A stretch of 64,000 nucleotides of DNA from Eubacterium sp. CAG:248 (GCA_000436475.1 FR886218.1:186147-250146); one strand, 5' to 3'; shown: positions 44,052 to 53,797, counted from the stretch's first letter. Program-made: numbers and translations. Notes: generated from the sequence alone by a model not told the origin.

Positions 44052-46511
44052 TTAATTAACTCCTCTATAAAAATGACCTTTATAGTCTATATCAGACTTA
44101 TTATTAAGAATATTGCGTATCTGTTCTTCGCTTTCATTATCGAATTCGTATCTGTACGAGCTTACAGACATATCATCAAGCACATCTTCTTTTGATAAAT
44201 CAAATGCGCCAGCTCTGATTACAGTATAGCAGAAACTGCATACGCTTTTAACAATGTACTCCCTGTCTGCATTCTGCTTTAGCAAGGTTTCTTTATTTTT
44301 TTTATCACATTTTCCATATGTTTTTCTTACGCACTGCTTAGAAACCATCAACGAAGCCCTGCCATATACTATAAGCTCACTGCCTTTTCCACATACACTT
44401 TTTAACTCCGATGCATTAAGCTCATATGGTAATGTATATTCTTTCATATTAAGGTCTGCATTTTCTAAAATATCTTTTAATTCATTTTTTGCATATGTAT
44501 TAAAAATATAAAGACCAGCATCTGTTATTATATCATAACAATTTCTGTTATTTTTTAAAGATGTTTTTTTTCTTTTAGCAAGTAAGCCTGCCTCTTCAAG
44601 ATTTCTTACAAGATATCCTTTAACCTTACCTTCAAAATGAGTATCTACATAATCAAACAGACTGCATAAAAGTTCATGATTATCCTGCGTTAATATATAC
44701 GGAAGTCCAATATAAAGCTCTATATCAGAAGCTGCTGCTGCTTTTCCTAACGCTTTGGAAAACTCATCTTCATCACGATAAAATATATCAAAGTCAATAT
44801 ATACTCTCTTTACATTTTCCGTCATAAGAACTGTATCAAGATGCTGCACATTATATAAATATACACTTTTAAAACATTCTTTTTCTTTATGCTGCACCCC
44901 ATCCTGTTTATATGAATCATTTATTTCTTCTGTAGCAGTTATTTTACAGCTTCTTTGATGCACTTCTATAAGCTTTTTATCAAGCTGCAAAAGAGCCTCC
45001 CTGCGAAGCTTTTTTATCTCACTGACTGGCATAAATATATCACTATCTATAACAACTTCTACCTGTCCAGCTATATAACCAGTCTGTCCCATCATTAAAA
45101 GCTTGTTCTTAATGTTTTCTTTAGTTGCTGCCTGTTTTGATGCCTGCTGTACTTCTTCACCATAAACAGTCACATAAACATCCTTACTGCTTATTGTAAG
45201 TTCCGCTTTTTCTCCCTTTAACGCCTTAAAATAAATATCGACAGAAATACATGTATTGCAATCAACATAGCTTTTTTTAACCAGCTCAGTCAGATATGCA
45301 TTTTTCATTCTGTTAAGCACTTTTCCAACGGCAAGATCATACTTTTTAGGAAGATTAACCACCATAGTCTGACCTTTTTTTATATCACTTCCACTTTCAA
45401 AGCTATGTTCCTTATCGATTTCAAAAACATCCTGACGATTAATATCTGTCAGCGCCTTAAATGTAATCTTTCCTTTTACGTTAGACACAACCTGAAGTGC
45501 TTTTACACCCCAGTGGTTTGGTCTGGTAAGTGCCATCATATCTCTTCCCTTGCCAGTGTCATAAAAACCAGTAGTAAACGCTCCTCTGTTATATATATCA
45601 CAGAGCTGCTCTATATCCTTATCAGAAACTCTATATCCTTTTCTGCCATTAGCGATATATTTATCTACATACTTTCTATATATGGAAGTCACATAAGCTG
45701 CATAAGTTACATTCTTCATTCTGCCTTCTATTTTAAGTGAATACACTCCTGCATCTATAACATCAGGAAGAATCTTCAGCGCACACATATCTTTCGGACT
45801 TAGTGCATATTTTTCATCCTGATTATTTATTATGTTCTGCCCGTCATACACTTTATATGGCAAACGGCATGGCTGGGCACAACGCCCCCTGTTTCCACTA
45901 CGTCCACCATTAAAGCTGCTCATAAGACACTGTCCTGAATAGCAGTAACACATAGCACCATGGACAAAGCTTTCAATCTCCATATCAGGATATGCTTCAT
46001 GAAGTTTTTTTATTTCTCCCAATGTCATCTCTCTTGATGTTACGACCCTTACTGCACCAGCTTTATATAAAAGGCCAGCACCCTCTACACCCGTCTGTGT
46101 CATCTGTGTACTGGCATGTATATCCATATCAGGAAAATTCTGCCTTATAAGCCTCATAACTCCAAGATCCTGGACTATGACAGCATCAAGTCCCCTTTCA
46201 TAAAACGGGGCAATATAATCAATCAATTGTCCTTCTATTTCATTCTGCTTAAGAAGTGTATTGACAGTAAGATATATATGTCTGTCCAGCTTATGCGCAT
46301 AATCAAGTGCCTCAAACATTTCCTCCTGGTTAAGATTTCCTGCATATGCCCTTGCCCCAAACATATCGCCACCAAGATATACAGCATCCGCACCTGCATT
46401 AATAACAGCCTTGCATATATCTAACGATCCTGCTGGCGCTAATACCTCTACTACTTTACCAGCATTATTGTATCCGCCTTTATTATCCATATATGTATAA
46501 TATCCGGTCAT
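44052..46511 (-). CDS. U32 family peptidase-like protein with DUF3656 (RlhA-like)
   Basis: An 819-aa member of the U32 family. The N-terminal domain has PAGSLDICKAVINAGADAVYLGG and the U32 signature ESFVHGAMCYCYSGQCLMS with clustered cysteines (GNRGRCAQPC) that bind an Fe-S cluster in relatives. A DUF3656 region is in the C-terminal half. In E. coli, RlhA of this family makes 5-hydroxycytidine in 23S rRNA; that function is a reasonable inference. GAGGAAG precedes the ATG. It lies between zapA and ftsW. Confidence 0.85.
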   Translation of the reverse strand: MTGYYTYMDNKGGYNNAGKVVEVLAPAGSLDICKAVINAGADAVYLGGDMFGARAYAGNLNQEEMFEALDYAHKLDRHIYLTVNTLLKQNEIEGQLIDYIAPFYERGLDAVIVQDLGVMRLIRQNFPDMDIHASTQMTQTGVEGAGLLYKAGAVRVVTSREMTLGEIKKLHEAYPDMEIESFVHGAMCYCYSGQCLMSSFNGGRSGNRGRCAQPCRLPYKVYDGQNIINNQDEKYALSPKDMCALKILPDVIDAGVYSLKIEGRMKNVTYAAYVTSIYRKYVDKYIANGRKGYRVSDKDIEQLCDIYNRGAFTTGFYDTGKGRDMMALTRPNHWGVKALQVVSNVKGKITFKALTDINRQDVFEIDKEHSFESGSDIKKGQTMVVNLPKKYDLAVGKVLNRMKNAYLTELVKKSYVDCNTCISVDIYFKALKGEKAELTISSKDVYVTVYGEEVQQASKQAATKENIKNKLLMMGQTGYIAGQVEVVIDSDIFMPVSEIKKLRREALLQLDKKLIEVHQRSCKITATEEINDSYKQDGVQHKEKECFKSVYLYNVQHLDTVLMTENVKRVYIDFDIFYRDEDEFSKALGKAAAASDIELYIGLPYILTQDNHELLCSLFDYVDTHFEGKVKGYLVRNLEEAGLLAKRKKTSLKNNRNCYDIITDAGLYIFNTYAKNELKDILENADLNMKEYTLPYELNASELKSVCGKGSELIVYGRASLMVSKQCVRKTYGKCDKKNKETLLKQNADREYIVKSVCSFCYTVIRAGAFDLSKEDVLDDMSVSSYRYEFDNESEEQIRNILNNKSDIDYKGHFYRGVN

Positions 46512-46588
46512 CTTTCTTCCTCACTTCTTATACTCAAAATGTAAAATAGGACTGCAGGTATATATCCCCAGTCCCCTTTATGTATATA

Positions 46589-46996
46589 TTACTTTCTTGA
46601 ATCTTCAAGCTCAGTTTCAAGCTTAACTATATTATTCTGAAGCTTGCTTATTTTGTCTTTTAATTCTTCTATCTGCTTATCTGCTGCCTCAGCCTTTATC
46701 TGTTCAGCTATAAGCTCATGCTTCAGATTATATATTTCTTTATCTTTGTTTTCTATTTCCAACGAAAGATTATCTCCAAGCTTTTTGGCCTTAAAGTAAT
46801 CATCCGCAATATTAAGATACATAAGATTAGAACGCACCTCTGCTGACTGTCTTCTAAATCCATCATCTTTAGTGAATTCAGCTAATTTGTTATTAATATA
46901 TGAAGCTATTTTCTGAAGATATTCCTCACTTTCATAGCCTCCCAAAGTAAATACCTTACCGCCTATAATTACTTCCGTTGTATTCTTTGATGACAT
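46589..46996 (-). CDS. zapA: cell division protein ZapA
   Basis: A 135-aa protein with the ZapA N-terminal head (TEVIIGGKVFTLGGYESEEYLQKIASYINNKL) and a long coiled-coil C-terminus (residues about 70-135). ZapA cross-links FtsZ filaments. The ATG at 46994-46996 follows GGAGG. It lies upstream of the U32 gene and downstream of ruvAB. Confidence 0.9.
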   Translation of the reverse strand: MSSKNTTEVIIGGKVFTLGGYESEEYLQKIASYINNKLAEFTKDDGFRRQSAEVRSNLMYLNIADDYFKAKKLGDNLSLEIENKDKEIYNLKHELIAEQIKAEAADKQIEELKDKISKLQNNIVKLETELEDSRK

Positions 46997-47098
46997 AGCA
47001 TCCTCCTGACATAACATATATTAGTGATGCAAAGCTTTCTGCCCCATATGGTCATTATGATTTCTTCATGACACATCATATATTAAAGTATACAATAA

Positions 47099-48097
47099 CT
47101 ACTCTTTTAGTTCAATACCAAGATTTGCATAAGCCTTTCTCGTTGCCATTCTTCCTCTTGGTGTCCTGTTCAGATATCCATTCTGTATAAGATAAGGTTC
47201 ATACACATCTTCAAGTGTACCAGAATCCTCTCCTATTGATGCAGAAAGTGTCTCTATTCCAACTGGTCCTCCTTCAAACTTATTAATAATAGTTGAAAGA
47301 ATAAGCCTGTCATTTCTATCAAGACCCTCTTTATCAACATCAAGAAGATCAAGGGCATAGTCAGCCACTGCTTTTGTTATATTACCATCATACTTAACCT
47401 GCGCAAAATCTCTTACCCTTTTTAACAGCCTGTTGGCAAGTCTTGGGGTTCCTCTTGACCTTCTGGCAAGCTCATAAGCCCCTTCTTCATCTATGTTCAC
47501 ACCAAGAACCGCTGCAGATCTGACTATTATTTTCTTTAATTCATCATGTGTATAAAACTCAAGATGATTAACAACTCCAAACCTGTCCCTCAAAGGTGCC
47601 GACAGCAAGCCTGCTCTTGTTGTTGCTCCTACCAGCGTAAACCTTGGAAGCTCAAGTCTTATAGATCTTGCCGTCGCTCCTTTTCCTATCATTATATCTA
47701 TCTCATAATCCTCCATCGCCGGATATAAAACTTCTTCTACCTGCCTGTTAAGACGATGTATCTCATCGACAAACAATATGTCACCTTCTGCAAGATTGTT
47801 AAGAATCGCAGCCATTTCACCTGGTTTTTCTATAGCCGGACCAGATGTAACCTTTATATTAACTCCCATTTCATTAGCTATAATACCAGCAAGTGTCGTT
47901 TTTCCAAGTCCTGGAGGTCCATAGAAAAGTACATGGTCAAGTGAATCTCCTCTTTCCTTTGCTGCCTCTATATACACTTTAAGATTTCTTTTTACCTTTT
48001 CCTGTCCCACATAATCCTCAAGATGTAACGGACGAAGCGAGTTTTCGACCTTTGCATCTTCTGCAAGAATCTCTGTTGATATTATTCTTCTTTCCAT
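47099..48097 (-). CDS. ruvB: Holliday junction helicase motor RuvB
   Basis: The AAA+ motor that drives Holliday junction branch migration with RuvA. The 332-aa protein has LRPLHLEDYVGQ, Walker A GPPGLGKTTLA, Walker B FVDEIHRLN, TRAGLLSAPLRDRFG and a C-terminal winged helix ending RTPRGRMATRKAY. GAGGTGAG precedes the ATG. It follows ruvA by 61 bases. Confidence 0.98.
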   Translation of the reverse strand: MERRIISTEILAEDAKVENSLRPLHLEDYVGQEKVKRNLKVYIEAAKERGDSLDHVLFYGPPGLGKTTLAGIIANEMGVNIKVTSGPAIEKPGEMAAILNNLAEGDILFVDEIHRLNRQVEEVLYPAMEDYEIDIMIGKGATARSIRLELPRFTLVGATTRAGLLSAPLRDRFGVVNHLEFYTHDELKKIIVRSAAVLGVNIDEEGAYELARRSRGTPRLANRLLKRVRDFAQVKYDGNITKAVADYALDLLDVDKEGLDRNDRLILSTIINKFEGGPVGIETLSASIGEDSGTLEDVYEPYLIQNGYLNRTPRGRMATRKAYANLGIELKE

Positions 48098-48158
48098 ATT
48101 CTTTTCTCACCTCTCATTATCCCTGGCTTTAAGCTCACACATCAGTATACATATGACT

Positions 48159-48776
48159 CTACATTATAGCCAGACCCTTAAGTGCCTCTTTTAATATCTG
48201 CTCTGAATTCTTATTCTGGATATTTTCAACTTTTTTGACAGCCGCTATGGCATCCTTACTGCTATATCCTAAAGATACTAAAGCCTCCACCGCTTCGTTC
48301 ATAACGATAACTGTGTTATCCTGTACTGTATTTTTTTTGTTGTTATTGTTAACAGCCATTTCAAATGCATCCTCAAGCCTTAACTTATCTTTTAATTCTA
48401 TGATAAGCTTCTGGGCTGTTTTAGCACCAACGCCAGGACAACTCTTTATCAGATTAACATCATCTGACAAAACAGCAAAACGTAAATCATCTGTACTTAT
48501 TGCTGATAATATTCCAAGAGCGCCCTTAGGACCTATTCCGTTTACATTAAGAAGCAGTTTAAACACTTCAAGTTCATCCTTTGAAAGAAAACCAAAAATC
48601 TGCATTGCATCCTCTCGTACGTGAAGATATGTATATATTCTGACCATATCTCCCACTGGTGGGAGACTGTCTATGGTCATAGCCGATGTTTTGATATTAA
48701 AGCCTATACCATTATTCTCAACAACAACGGTATCAGCTGATATTTCTGCAACTTCTCCTATTATATATGAAAGCAT
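48159..48776 (-). CDS. ruvA: Holliday junction helicase subunit RuvA
   Basis: Binds four-way junctions and loads RuvB. The 205-aa protein has the N-terminal OB fold (YIIGEVAEISADTVVVENNGIGF), tandem HhH motifs (LLNVNGIGPKGALGIL, SCPGVGAKTAQKLIIELK), an Asn/Lys linker and the C-terminal RuvB-binding domain (ALVSLGYSSKDAIAAVKKV). It precedes ruvB; no ruvC is here, as usual in Firmicutes. Confidence 0.97.
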   Translation of the reverse strand: MLSYIIGEVAEISADTVVVENNGIGFNIKTSAMTIDSLPPVGDMVRIYTYLHVREDAMQIFGFLSKDELEVFKLLLNVNGIGPKGALGILSAISTDDLRFAVLSDDVNLIKSCPGVGAKTAQKLIIELKDKLRLEDAFEMAVNNNNKKNTVQDNTVIVMNEAVEALVSLGYSSKDAIAAVKKVENIQNKNSEQILKEALKGLAIM

Positions 48777-48824
48777 GACTTTTTCCTATCTATAAATAAT
48801 TATCCTTTTAAAACCATCCGCAAA

Positions 48825-50141
48825 TCACGAATCACTGCGCTGCATACCAAGACAATGATTAATAAACTGCTGGGCTGTTCTTCCTGATATACCGCCGTGG
48901 CTTAATTCCCACTTGTTAGCTTCTGCCATAAGTTCTTCATCTGTCATATCAAGCCCGCTCTTTCTTGCCAGTCCTATTACAATATCATAATATTCCTTAT
49001 TAGAAGGCTTTGAATAGCATATCTGACATCCGAATCTGTTTACAAGAGACATCTTCTCTTCTATTGTATCTGACCTGTGAAGACCGTTTGTTGTCTCCAT
49101 ATCATTTCTATCATTCCATGTTTCTTTAATAAGATGTCTTCTGTTAGATGTTGCATATATAAGTATATTATCAGGCTTTGTTTCAACTCCGCCTTCTATA
49201 ACTGCCTTAAGGAACTTATATTCAATCTCAAACTCTTCAAATGAAAGATCATCCATATATATAATAAACTTATAATTTCTATTCTTAATACTTGCAATGA
49301 CATTGGAAAGATCCTTGAACTGGTGCTTGTATATCTCTATCATACGAAGTCCCTGGTCATAGTACTGGTTAACAATAGCCTTTATACTTGTTGACTTACC
49401 TGTACCACTATCACCAAAGAGCAATGCATTGTTTGCCTTTCTTCCCTGAACAAAGTTCTCTGTGTTTTCAACAAGCTTCTGCTTCTGTATTTCATATCCA
49501 ATAAGATCATCTAAAACAACCTTATCCATATTATTGATTGGATGGAATACAAGACCGTCCTTTTCATCACTTGATATTCTGAATGCCTTATTGAGACCAA
49601 ACATACCAACACCAAATGCTTTGTAGAATTCTGTCACCTCATCAAAGAATTCATTCTCATTCTTAGTTCTTTCAAGCCTGCTGCTAAGCTCCCTTACCTT
49701 TTCACTTACATTTTTATTATACATAAGCTCTTTTTTTACAATAGCTTTATAATTGGAAATGATAGAAAAGCAATCGATTCCCAGCTTTTCTTCTATTTCA
49801 CTGAAATCATAATGGAAAAGATTGTAAAACACCTTAAAATCATTTCTGGCAAATATGTTGACACTTCCGTCATTAGCACCAACCTTTTCACATGTTATAC
49901 TGAATGGATTCTCATTAGTAATAAGGAAGTATGTAAGATAATTATGCCAGAGATTGTTATCAAAGCCATAATCAGTTGCCACCTCCAGAATTCTTTTAAT
50001 CTGTGTATATATATCTGTAATAAGCTCTTCTTTTGATGACAAATTATTATCAAAACGATTGAATATATCCGCCATTGATGATAAAATACTATTGTTGTCA
50101 AGATTACCATACATTATTAATTTTGATATTTCCTTATACAT
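48825..50141 (-). CDS. DUF815 family AAA ATPase
   Basis: A 438-aa protein whose C-terminal half is a DUF815 ATPase: Walker A LFGDSGTGKSTSIKA (about residue 240), MDDLSFEEFEIEYKFLKAVIEGG (Walker B region) and YATSNRRHLIKE. The N-terminal 190 residues are helical and specific to the Clostridia form. Function is unknown. A promoter with a 19-base spacer and central palindrome lies upstream. It lies between ruvA and the divergent glycosyltransferase. Confidence 0.88.
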   Translation of the reverse strand: MYKEISKLIMYGNLDNNSILSSMADIFNRFDNNLSSKEELITDIYTQIKRILEVATDYGFDNNLWHNYLTYFLITNENPFSITCEKVGANDGSVNIFARNDFKVFYNLFHYDFSEIEEKLGIDCFSIISNYKAIVKKELMYNKNVSEKVRELSSRLERTKNENEFFDEVTEFYKAFGVGMFGLNKAFRISSDEKDGLVFHPINNMDKVVLDDLIGYEIQKQKLVENTENFVQGRKANNALLFGDSGTGKSTSIKAIVNQYYDQGLRMIEIYKHQFKDLSNVIASIKNRNYKFIIYMDDLSFEEFEIEYKFLKAVIEGGVETKPDNILIYATSNRRHLIKETWNDRNDMETTNGLHRSDTIEEKMSLVNRFGCQICYSKPSNKEYYDIVIGLARKSGLDMTDEELMAEANKWELSHGGISGRTAQQFINHCLGMQRSDS

Positions 50142-50227
50142 AACTTGTTATTTCCTTTCAGAATTATTAATTTTATATAATATATCTTAAATATGCGTTG
50201 CATTCAAGAATTAATGCTGTATCATAT

Positions 50228-50258
50228 ATAATAACATACAAAGTATGAATTTTGTCAA
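50228..50258 (-). promoter_or_regulatory. promoter of the DUF815 gene with long spacer and central palindrome
   Basis: TTGACA (50253-50258), 19 bases, TATTAT (50228-50233) on the minus strand. The spacer contains the palindrome CATAC-TTT-GTATG (50235-50247). This layout matches MerR-family regulated promoters, but no MerR gene is in the window. Confidence 0.45.
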
Positions 50259-50288
50259 TTTTTTTAGAATTATTAGTCAATTTAACTA

Positions 50289-50316
50289 TTGACACCTAAC
50301 AAACTAATGATATAAT
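50289..50316 (+). promoter_or_regulatory. sigma-A promoter of the glycosyltransferase gene
   Basis: TTGACA (50289-50294), 16 bases, TATAAT (50311-50316). Transcription should start near 50323, giving a leader of about 65 bases. Confidence 0.8.
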
Positions 50317-50324
50317 CTGTAAAG

Positions 50325-50339
50325 AACTTTGCAAAAGTT
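50325..50339 (+). promoter_or_regulatory. palindrome at the transcription start of the glycosyltransferase gene
   Basis: AACTTT-GCA-AAAGTT is a perfect inverted repeat located at +1 to +15, followed by further AAAAGTTT copies. This is a good place for a repressor operator. Confidence 0.4.
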
Positions 50340-50389
50340 TGTAAAAGTTTTAACAGGCTTTTATCTTTTATATTTAGTGAGGATTTCAA

Positions 50390-51685
50390 ATGAAAATCGT
50401 ATCAGATGTCAATGCAGTTTTATACATATTATTAACTCTGTTTTATTTCTATCAGGGTGTATACGTACTAATTGCTTTGATTGGAAAAAAGAAAAAAAAT
50501 AACATAAAAGAAGATAATGCGGCACTTCACAAGTACGCATTCATTATTGCTGCACGAAATGAGAATGCTGTTATCGGTAATCTGATTGACAGCATAAAGA
50601 ACCAGAACTATCCTAAAGAACTTATTGATGTTATTGTTGTTGCAGACAACTGTACAGACAATACCGCTGAAATATCACGCCAGCACGGTGCTATAGTATA
50701 TGAACGTTTCAACAACATACTTGTTGGTAAGGGTTATGCCATGGACTATGTCTTTAATAAGATAAAAGAAGAATATGGCGACTATACATGCTATGATGGT
50801 TACTTTGTATTTGATGCAGATAATGTTATTGATGTTAACTATGTCAAAGAGATGAATAAGGTGTTTGACAGCGGATATAAGGTTGTAACAAGCTACCGTA
50901 ATTCCAAAAACTATGATACCAACTGGATTACTGCCGGATACTCTCTCTGGTTTATAAGAGAAGCCAAGTACCTTAACAATCCACGTATGATGATTAAAAC
51001 AAGCTGTGCAGTATCTGGAACAGGATATCTTGTTGATAGTTCAATCATCAAAAAGAACCATGGATGGAAATGTAATCTTCTTACTGAAGATATTGAATTT
51101 ACTGTCACTAATATTCTTGATGGTGAAAAGGTTGGATACTGTGGAAGCGCCATGTTCTATGATGAACAGCCTACTACCTTCAGACAGTCCTGGAATCAGC
51201 GCATGCGCTGGACAAAGGGATTTTATCAGGTATTATTTAAGTACGGCAAAGATTTATTTATAACAATGTTCAAGGAAAAAAGAATGTTTGTATCATGTTA
51301 TGATATGATTATGACTCTTGCTCCTGCAACATTACTTACGCTTGGAACTATTCTTTTGAATATTGTTTTACTTTTATGCAGTGGCTTTAACCCAGTACTT
51401 TTCAAGCAGATATTCCGTCCTACTATATTAGCTATACTTTTTGGTTTCTTTAACTTCTATATGATGTTACTTGTAATCGGACTTATAACTCTTATAACAG
51501 AATGGAAAAAGATTCTAGCACCTGGAAGAAAAAAGATATTGTATCTTTTCTCTTTCCCACTGTTTATTGCTACATATATCCCAATCAGTATAGTAGCTCT
51601 GTTTAAAAAGGTTGAATGGAAGCCTATTCCACATACTGTTGTAAAGACTATTGATGATTTATCTATGCCTCAGTATAAAGAATGA
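50390..51685 (+). CDS. membrane-bound family 2 glycosyltransferase
   Basis: A 431-aa processive-type GT2. One N-terminal transmembrane segment is at about 8-30. The catalytic domain has VVADNCTDNT, DAD in FVFDADNV, TED in LLTEDIEF and the QxxRW motif NQRMRWTKG. Three or four transmembrane helices form the C-terminus. The layout resembles hyaluronan, cellulose or poly-N-acetylglucosamine synthases, but the product cannot be told. It is the only plus-strand gene, with its own promoter and terminator. GAGG is seven bases before the ATG. No PilZ domain is present. Confidence 0.92.
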   Translation: MKIVSDVNAVLYILLTLFYFYQGVYVLIALIGKKKKNNIKEDNAALHKYAFIIAARNENAVIGNLIDSIKNQNYPKELIDVIVVADNCTDNTAEISRQHGAIVYERFNNILVGKGYAMDYVFNKIKEEYGDYTCYDGYFVFDADNVIDVNYVKEMNKVFDSGYKVVTSYRNSKNYDTNWITAGYSLWFIREAKYLNNPRMMIKTSCAVSGTGYLVDSSIIKKNHGWKCNLLTEDIEFTVTNILDGEKVGYCGSAMFYDEQPTTFRQSWNQRMRWTKGFYQVLFKYGKDLFITMFKEKRMFVSCYDMIMTLAPATLLTLGTILLNIVLLLCSGFNPVLFKQIFRPTILAILFGFFNFYMMLLVIGLITLITEWKKILAPGRKKILYLFSFPLFIATYIPISIVALFKKVEWKPIPHTVVKTIDDLSMPQYKE

Positions 51686-51723
51686 ATATAATTATACATA
51701 TAAAACATAGTTGGTTTTCAAAA

Positions 51724-51762
51724 TAAAAAACATTGCTGTCAGTTAAACAGCAATGTTTTTTT
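51724..51762. terminator. bidirectional terminator between convergent genes
   Basis: AACATTGCTGT (51729-51739) pairs with ACAGCAATGTT (51747-51757) around a 7-base loop, with A- and T-runs on both sides. It can serve the glycosyltransferase (+) and the MBL gene (-). Confidence 0.92.
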
Positions 51763-52462
51763 ATTCATACAATATGTATGGATTATCTTTTGTTCTCATA
51801 TCATATATACTTTCAAGCCATCTTATAACACCAGCCTTAGACCTTCCAAATGGTGTTTTATGGCTGCACATGAAATTCTTCGCCTTTACTTTCTTAAGCA
51901 CCTCTATTTCTTCCTTGAGAATCCCGGTATTATATAAGCTTTGAAAATCCTTTTGCATTGCATATAATCCATCACCAAGAAAGCAGTATTCATTATTTAC
52001 CTCCAGTGCTATACTTCCTTTCGCATGACTTGAGGGTAATGGAAAGATATGAAGTACTGATTTTCCATCTTCTATATAAACATCATCTTCTATTATGCTC
52101 CCAATATGTGTATGCTTATATGTCAATCTTCCCTGGTAAATATTGCAGCAATCAAGCTTTTCACATAACTGTGTAATATTTCCTATATGATCCTGATGAA
52201 AATGTGATAACACAATATTTACCTTTTTACCGGCTTTTGTGCCCTGCAAAACAGAATCACCACTATAATCACAGCATTCTGTCCTGATAAAACATTCTAA
52301 CACATCTGGTATATCTGGATGGTTTCCAACATCATACAGCCATACCGCATCTTTACTATTTATTATGACAACATTTGCAGATAACGGATTAACTGTCGGC
52401 TGTATATATGATATATTATCATCTAATCTGGCAATTCTTAGTTCATCTTTAAACATACACAT
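51761..52462 (-). CDS. MBL-fold metallo-hydrolase
   Basis: A 233-aa metallo-beta-lactamase-fold protein with HxHxDH as SHFHQDHIGN, a later His in SSHAKGS, the Asp in LGDGLYA and the final His in MCSHKTPF, so both metal sites look complete. Substrate unknown; glyoxalase II, thioesterase or phosphodiesterase activity are all possible. Its ATG overlaps the stop of the 78-aa gene (TAATG), so the two are coupled. Confidence 0.9.
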   Translation of the reverse strand: MCMFKDELRIARLDDNISYIQPTVNPLSANVVIINSKDAVWLYDVGNHPDIPDVLECFIRTECCDYSGDSVLQGTKAGKKVNIVLSHFHQDHIGNITQLCEKLDCCNIYQGRLTYKHTHIGSIIEDDVYIEDGKSVLHIFPLPSSHAKGSIALEVNNEYCFLGDGLYAMQKDFQSLYNTGILKEEIEVLKKVKAKNFMCSHKTPFGRSKAGVIRWLESIYDMRTKDNPYILYE

Positions 52463-52698
52463 TATCTTCTCATCCCCATACCACAGCTCATGCCTGTATC
52501 ATTATCTGGTATCTCAGATATATATCTTGCATTAAATTCTGCATTTACATCTGATATTTCCTTTTTACCATCTATATAGTCCCTGAAATACTCAAGTAAG
52601 TCCATTCCACTACTCTCGCAGCCTTCACACTCTTCCCATTCTTTAACAAGCTGAATTCTTTCTGACTTTGTTGTATCTTTTATTAATATGCTTTTCAT
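52462..52698 (-). CDS. 78-aa conserved hypothetical protein
   Basis: A short acidic protein with IKDTTKSERIQLVKEW, a CEGCESSG pair of cysteines and YIDGKKEISDVNAEFNARY, ending in a Met/Gly/Cys tail GMSCGMGMRR. As I recall, small Lachnospiraceae proteins of this kind (sometimes misnamed PurH) share the IKDTTREER and YIDGEKEI pattern. Function unknown. The ATG at 52696-52698 is eight bases after GGAGG. It overlaps the MBL gene start. Confidence 0.75.
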   Translation of the reverse strand: MKSILIKDTTKSERIQLVKEWEECEGCESSGMDLLEYFRDYIDGKKEISDVNAEFNARYISEIPDNDTGMSCGMGMRR

Positions 52699-52751
52699 CG
52701 TATCTACCTCCATTTATTTGATGCTTTTCTTTCTCGCTGTTAATATTAATC

Positions 52752-53258
52752 TCAACTTACTACTTTTCTGACACGCTTTGCAACTATACCAGATACCACT
52801 CCGATTACGACTCCTGTAAATACACCAGAAACTATAAGAACTGGCAGATAGAAAACTATAGCTTCACTTCCCATAATAAATACCGCTGCTATTATCTGTC
52901 CTATATTATGCATAACACCTCCGCACACGCTTACACCTATGCATGAAAAGAAATCAAGTTTTTTCATAATTATCATAATCGTAAGACTAAGCGCTGCACC
53001 TGATATGCTGAACAAAAAACTGTTAACATTACCAAAAAGAAGTGAGGTCAGTACTATTCTTAACAGGTTAATCACTATGGCTTCCTTAACACCAAGCACA
53101 TATAGAATCGTAATAACTGCTATATTCGCAACTCCAAGTTTTATACCAGGAACTGGTATAGGAACAGGTATCACGCTTTCTATATAACTGAATATCATGG
53201 CAAGTGCTGTAAGCACACCACATAAGGCTATCTTTTTTGTTGATATACGAGTATACAT
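52752..53258 (-). CDS. Gx transporter family protein (heptaprenyl diphosphate synthase component I-like)
   Basis: A 168-aa membrane protein with about five transmembrane helices and the family segment PVPIPVPGIKLGVANIAVI. The Pfam family is named after heptaprenyl diphosphate synthase component I, but genome context (next to NusG-domain-II and often ApbE/Rnf-type genes) points to a small ECF-like transporter subunit. It lies 46 bases after the NusG-II gene. Confidence 0.88.
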   Translation of the reverse strand: MYTRISTKKIALCGVLTALAMIFSYIESVIPVPIPVPGIKLGVANIAVITILYVLGVKEAIVINLLRIVLTSLLFGNVNSFLFSISGAALSLTIMIIMKKLDFFSCIGVSVCGGVMHNIGQIIAAVFIMGSEAIVFYLPVLIVSGVFTGVVIGVVSGIVAKRVRKVVS

Positions 53259-53303
53259 TTATATGCTTCTCCATTTCACTTTGTTTTTATGCTGCATGTA
53301 TGA

Positions 53304-53693
53304 TCATCTTACTACAGAGTCTATGGAATCGTCATCCGGACTTCCTTTAATCTCTACAACAACTCTGTGTGGAAGACACACTATAGTTTCTCCCACCCTG
53401 CTTATTTTACCTGTCTTAACGCACAGTTCATCTGGACAGTCAGCCTCCGTCATACTAACCTTTCCATCATTGATTACAACCTTATTCACTCCACCCTGAT
53501 ATCCATTGACCTCGATGGTTGTTTCCCCACTGTTAAGATCCAGTGTCTTAATCACTTTTCCATCAACCTTAATAACCGCATAACTGCCATCTTTTTTAAC
53601 AGCAAAATTAATAATTAAAAATGCTGCCGCAGCTATAATAACCGTCGACAGCACCAGAATAATATCTCTTTTTAATCTGACTTTATTATCCAA
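53304..53693 (-). CDS. NusG domain II-containing membrane protein
   Basis: A 129-aa protein with an N-terminal transmembrane segment (about residues 12-31) and an exported NusG-domain-II-like fold with GYQGGVNKVVINDGKVSMTEADCPDELCVKTG and the ending ETIVCLPHRVVVEI. The family is of unknown role and habitually neighbours a Gx transporter gene, as here. The start is TTG at 53691-53693, seven bases after AAGGAG. Confidence 0.9.
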   Translation of the reverse strand: MDNKVRLKRDIILVLSTVIIAAAAFLIINFAVKKDGSYAVIKVDGKVIKTLDLNSGETTIEVNGYQGGVNKVVINDGKVSMTEADCPDELCVKTGKISRVGETIVCLPHRVVVEIKGSPDDDSIDSVVR

Positions 53694-53797
53694 TGCTTTA
53701 CTCCTTTTATTTGTGACACTCACATTATATAATAGCATTTTATATTAAAGTCAGCAATAACTAACTTATTAAATCAGCATTAAATCAGTAATCTTAT

